A stretch of DNA of 45,619 nucleotides from Aeropyrum sp. (GTDB taxonomy: Archaea > Thermoproteota > Thermoprotei_A > Sulfolobales > Acidilobaceae), in contig WAKF01000030.1 of NCBI GenBank assembly GCA_015523465.1, forward strand, positions 1 to 45,619. Reading direction: 5' to 3'. Shown one piece after another: positions 43,093 to 45,619 of this stretch. The translations under genes and the position numbers were made by a program. Each line of letters opens with the position of its first letter. The first letter of the stretch is position 1. A model generated the notes under the pieces. The model did no database searches, was not told the DNA's origin, and saw only the letters and a program-made list of their open reading frames with translations.

Positions 43093-44415
43093 TTGAGACT
43101 AGCTACTCCTAAAAGCTACACGGGATTAAGTGAGGCCTCCATATTGACCCTCGGAGTCCTTCTAGGATCTCTCGTAGCGTTCTACCTCCTCATGGCAGGC
43201 CCTTCTAGCGGGGCAGAGGAATTTTATCTGGGTTCCCTCGAGTTAAAGAGCGAGTCTAGCTTCAAGGCGGCGCTTAGGTCCTACGATAAGCTAGCGGCCA
43301 TGTTTAGTAGTGATACCTGCCCCGTATGCAGGAGTCTTGAGCCCGTGTGGAGGGATTTGGCTTCAGACATGGAAGGTTATAGGCTTGTCATAGTGAAGCT
43401 GACGCCCCTTACTGCCCGCCTCTTCGCCGAGGAGGGGGTCGTTGAGACGCCAACCTTTATAGTCTATGTAGGCGGGGATGAGGTGGCTAGGCTCGTGGGT
43501 GGGGTGAGGAAGGAGTATGCTGCAGAGTTCTTTAGAGCGTGGCTGAAGTCTGCATTGGAGGGCAGGGCTGGGGCGGAGGAGGTCCTAGAGAGAGCCTGCG
43601 GCGACTGCCATGCACTCGAGGAGGTTGTGAGGGCTCTTAGCGGGGCCAGGGGCATCCCCGAGTCCATCGACTTGATCTCTAAAGCCCACGACGGCGGGGA
43701 GGTCGGGGTAGAGGAGGCTCTAAAGGCTGTGGCTGCCGTAGCAACTCTAACCTGGGGTACTGGTCATGCAGAGGAGGCTACGAGGCTAGAAGTAGGTCTT
43801 CCGGATTCTCTGCCCCAAGTCTCGGTGGTTCTGGCGGCGCTTGTTGCGGGGGTAGCAGCAGGACTGTCGCCCTGCGTATTACCTATACTCGCGGCCTACA
43901 GCATGGCGTCAGCCGCCACGGGGGCGTCCAGGATCTTGTGGTCGCTGGAGGTTCTAGCTCTTTCAGCTCTAGGAGCGGCGGCGGCTGCAGGCCTGTTCGT
44001 GGCAGCCGGCAGCGCATTTACTACGCTCCAGGCCATAGCTCCTGCGGCCGCGGGAGCCACCCTAACAGTAGCAGGCCTCCTAGAGTACGCTGGCGTGGCG
44101 AGCTACATCTACGCTCCATGGGCTGGGAGGGGTAGGAGGCTTGGCTACGTGATCTACGGGCTTCTCGCCGTGCAATGTAGCCTCCCCATAGTGGCGGGGG
44201 CTATGCTCGCAGCGGCCTCGGGCTCACTTATAGGGCTAGCCTCTCTGACGGCTTTCTCGCTAGGCATAGCCCTGCCAGCGGCGGCATCTACGCTCTCAGC
44301 CAACCTAGCCGTCAAACTGTCAAGGCTCGGTAGCAGCGAGGCTAGGAGGGTCCTCGGCGCCATCATCGCTGCCGCAGGCCTCATACTCCTAGCTTCAAGC
44401 CTTGGCTTAGTATAG
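43093..44415 (+). CDS. Thioredoxin-CXXCH-CcdA fusion, thiol-disulfide reductant carrier
   Basis: A 440-residue protein. It has a signal anchor (about 15-35), a thioredoxin-like domain with active site CPVC (76-79) and cis-proline region VETPTFIVYVGGDE (about 117-130), a linker of about 90 residues containing CGDCH (169-173), and a C-terminal CcdA domain of about six helices with paired cysteines in LSPCVLPI (Cys261) and VQCSLPI (Cys362). CcdA passes electrons from cytoplasmic thioredoxin to the outside. Here the receiving domain is fused in front, the reverse of DsbD, whose thioredoxin is at the end. The role is presumably to keep apocytochrome c thiols reduced. TTG start after GGAGGGCAGG. 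CXXCH is also a heme c site; see findings. Confidence 0.82.
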   Translation: MRLATPKSYTGLSEASILTLGVLLGSLVAFYLLMAGPSSGAEEFYLGSLELKSESSFKAALRSYDKLAAMFSSDTCPVCRSLEPVWRDLASDMEGYRLVIVKLTPLTARLFAEEGVVETPTFIVYVGGDEVARLVGGVRKEYAAEFFRAWLKSALEGRAGAEEVLERACGDCHALEEVVRALSGARGIPESIDLISKAHDGGEVGVEEALKAVAAVATLTWGTGHAEEATRLEVGLPDSLPQVSVVLAALVAGVAAGLSPCVLPILAAYSMASAATGASRILWSLEVLALSALGAAAAAGLFVAAGSAFTTLQAIAPAAAGATLTVAGLLEYAGVASYIYAPWAGRGRRLGYVIYGLLAVQCSLPIVAGAMLAAASGSLIGLASLTAFSLGIALPAAASTLSANLAVKLSRLGSSEARRVLGAIIAAAGLILLASSLGLV

Positions 44416-44428
44416 GGGGGTTCACGGT

Positions 44429-45619
44429 TTGCCTGTGGGCCTCCACTACGCCACGATACTCCCTCTAGCCTCACTAGCCACAGCCTTCATAGCCCTCCTA
44501 GCGTTCCCCGTGGATAGGAGGCTTCACGAGAAGCTGGCCAGGCTGTCTTGGGCTTTAGCGGTAGCGGGCTGGCCCATCTACGTTCTAGCATTCATAAACT
44601 TAGACTATAGGCTCGCGGAGGTCGCGGGTAACGCCTCGGAGGACCTAAGCCTCGCTCTAAGGCTTGGGGCCTCGTGGTCTGGAAGCGGGTCCAGCCTATA
44701 CCTATTCTCTGCTGCCCTTGCAACTGCAAGTCTTGCAATAGCCAGGACGCTAGGCGCCGCATTCACGCTCCCTTCGCTAGCGGTGTTCATAGCGTCAATG
44801 GTAGCAGCCACCCTCAATGGGGCTTTCGCGGTCACCGAGGCTAGGGGAGGGCTCGGCCTCAACCCCCTCCTAAAGAGCTACTGGGTGGTACCGCACCCGT
44901 TAACAACCTTCACAGGCTATGCTCTAGCCCTAGTAGCGTCACTTGCTGTAGCCGCCGGCGCCCCCGCCAGGCTATGGAGGCCTCTGGCAGTGGCTTCGTG
45001 GGCCTTTGTATCTGCTGGCATAGCTTTGGGGGCCTACTGGAGCTACGAGACCTTCGGCTGGGGAGGCTATTGGGCTTGGGATCCCGTTGAGGTGTCTGAG
45101 CTGATGGTGTGGCTGGGCGTTACAGCTCTACTCCACTCCACGGGCTCCCTAGAACCCTTTACAAGGCCCCTTGCAGCCCTTACAGTCAGCAGCGTAATGC
45201 TAGCTCTCTACGTAACTAGAAGCGGCCTCAGCCCCCTCCATAGCTTTGCAGGGCCGGGGCTAGGGAACGTAGTGCTCCTGTCCGGCTCTATAGCGGCGTT
45301 GGCTTCGGCCTTAGCGCTCTCATACGCTCTAATGGCTCGGAGGGAGTTTATAGGCTTGAGGAAGGTCCTAGAGAGCCCAGGCTCTACAGCCTTAGCCGTC
45401 GCAGCCCTAACCCTCTCAGCATCCTTCATCTTCACCTACTCCACCCTCCTAGCGCCGGCGGCTCTCACAGTGCTGGGGAGGGGGGCTACCATACCGACGA
45501 TGGAGGCTGGAGCCCGCTTCTACGCCCCCCCGCTAATAGCCGCGGCAATAACAGCCAGCATGGCTATGGTGATTAACCTGGCAGGGCTGACTTGGAGGGC
45601 CACCATAGCGTATAGATAA
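44429..45619 (+). CDS. ccmF: CcmF/CcsA-type heme lyase subunit, short form
   Basis: A 396-residue membrane protein of the heme-handling family. The WWD motif is FGWGGYWAWDPVEVSEL (near 205-220). Family histidines are seen in WVVPHPLTTFTGYAL and SGLSPLHSFAGPGLG. It covers only the first 60% or so of a typical CcmF (about 650 residues); the stop TAA falls on the last base of the window. The remaining part may be a separate downstream gene, or this may be a reduced archaeal form. TTG start, eight bases after a G7 run, 13 bases behind the thioredoxin-CcdA gene, so it belongs to the same operon. It would attach heme from CcmE to apocytochrome c. Confidence 0.85.
   Translation: MPVGLHYATILPLASLATAFIALLAFPVDRRLHEKLARLSWALAVAGWPIYVLAFINLDYRLAEVAGNASEDLSLALRLGASWSGSGSSLYLFSAALATASLAIARTLGAAFTLPSLAVFIASMVAATLNGAFAVTEARGGLGLNPLLKSYWVVPHPLTTFTGYALALVASLAVAAGAPARLWRPLAVASWAFVSAGIALGAYWSYETFGWGGYWAWDPVEVSELMVWLGVTALLHSTGSLEPFTRPLAALTVSSVMLALYVTRSGLSPLHSFAGPGLGNVVLLSGSIAALASALALSYALMARREFIGLRKVLESPGSTALAVAALTLSASFIFTYSTLLAPAALTVLGRGATIPTMEAGARFYAPPLIAAAITASMAMVINLAGLTWRATIAYR

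Noticed and set aside
1-45619. CRISPR array, insertion sequence, integrase or attachment site anywhere in the window
   Set aside because: No regularly spaced repeats, transposase motifs or tRNA-linked direct repeats were found; gene content is chromosomal housekeeping and surface functions.

Overview
The window looks like chromosome from a hyperthermophilic crenarchaeon (Thermoproteota), most likely Desulfurococcales or a relative. The evidence is archaeal ribosomal proteins L14e and L38e, an A-type ATP synthase, a beta-CASP RNA-processing nuclease, UPF0200/UPF0201 proteins, heavy AGG/AGA and ATA codon use, many TTG and GTG starts behind strong GGAGGTG-type ribosome binding sites, and very tight gene packing. 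The genus cannot be fixed from sequence reading alone. No rRNA, tRNA, CRISPR array, transposase or integrase was recognised.

Layout. 1-3.2 kb: the tail of an MFS-type transporter, then a D-2-hydroxyacid dehydrogenase paired with a ThDP enzyme. 3.2-5.3 kb: L14e, a beta-CASP nuclease, L38e, and a 42-codon cysteine-containing gene (5173-5301). 5.4-9.6 kb: a subtilisin on a very long coiled-coil stalk, then UPF0200/UPF0201. 9.6-12.8 kb: a metal-chelate/cobalamin-type ABC importer whose binding protein also stands on a coiled-coil stalk. 12.9-17.5 kb: an unknown membrane protein, two tandem GNAT acetyltransferases, malic enzyme, an unknown protein and UMP kinase. 17.7-28.3 kb: the A-type ATP synthase region. 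Genes F-E-A-B and D are on the minus strand and I diverges on the plus strand. A three-gene phospho-signalling module (VWA, FHA, Ser/Thr kinase) sits between atpB and atpD. 28.3-34.9 kb: an aminotransferase, a tRNA-binding protein, an orphan C-terminally anchored binding protein, a MATE exporter and a COG1031 radical SAM protein. 35-39.3 kb: carA-carB. 39.4-45.6 kb: a FeoB-type membrane domain without a GTPase P-loop, followed by an out-of-frame FeoC-like cysteine cluster. Next come cytochrome c maturation genes: CXXXY-type ccmE, ccmC, a thioredoxin-CXXCH-CcdA fusion and a short CcmF.

Themes. (1) The VWA/FHA/kinase module resembles the ArnA/ArnB regulators of Sulfolobus, but here it lies inside the ATP synthase locus, with its own apparent promoter and a separate promoter for atpD. 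This is the best candidate for an undescribed regulatory system. (2) The iron-transport-like gene next to heme handling and thiol reduction genes suggests a locus serving extracytoplasmic cytochrome c assembly, with several unusual proteins. (3) Two unrelated surface proteins share the plan of membrane anchor plus long coiled coil plus functional head, as expected for proteins that must span a tall space below an S-layer.
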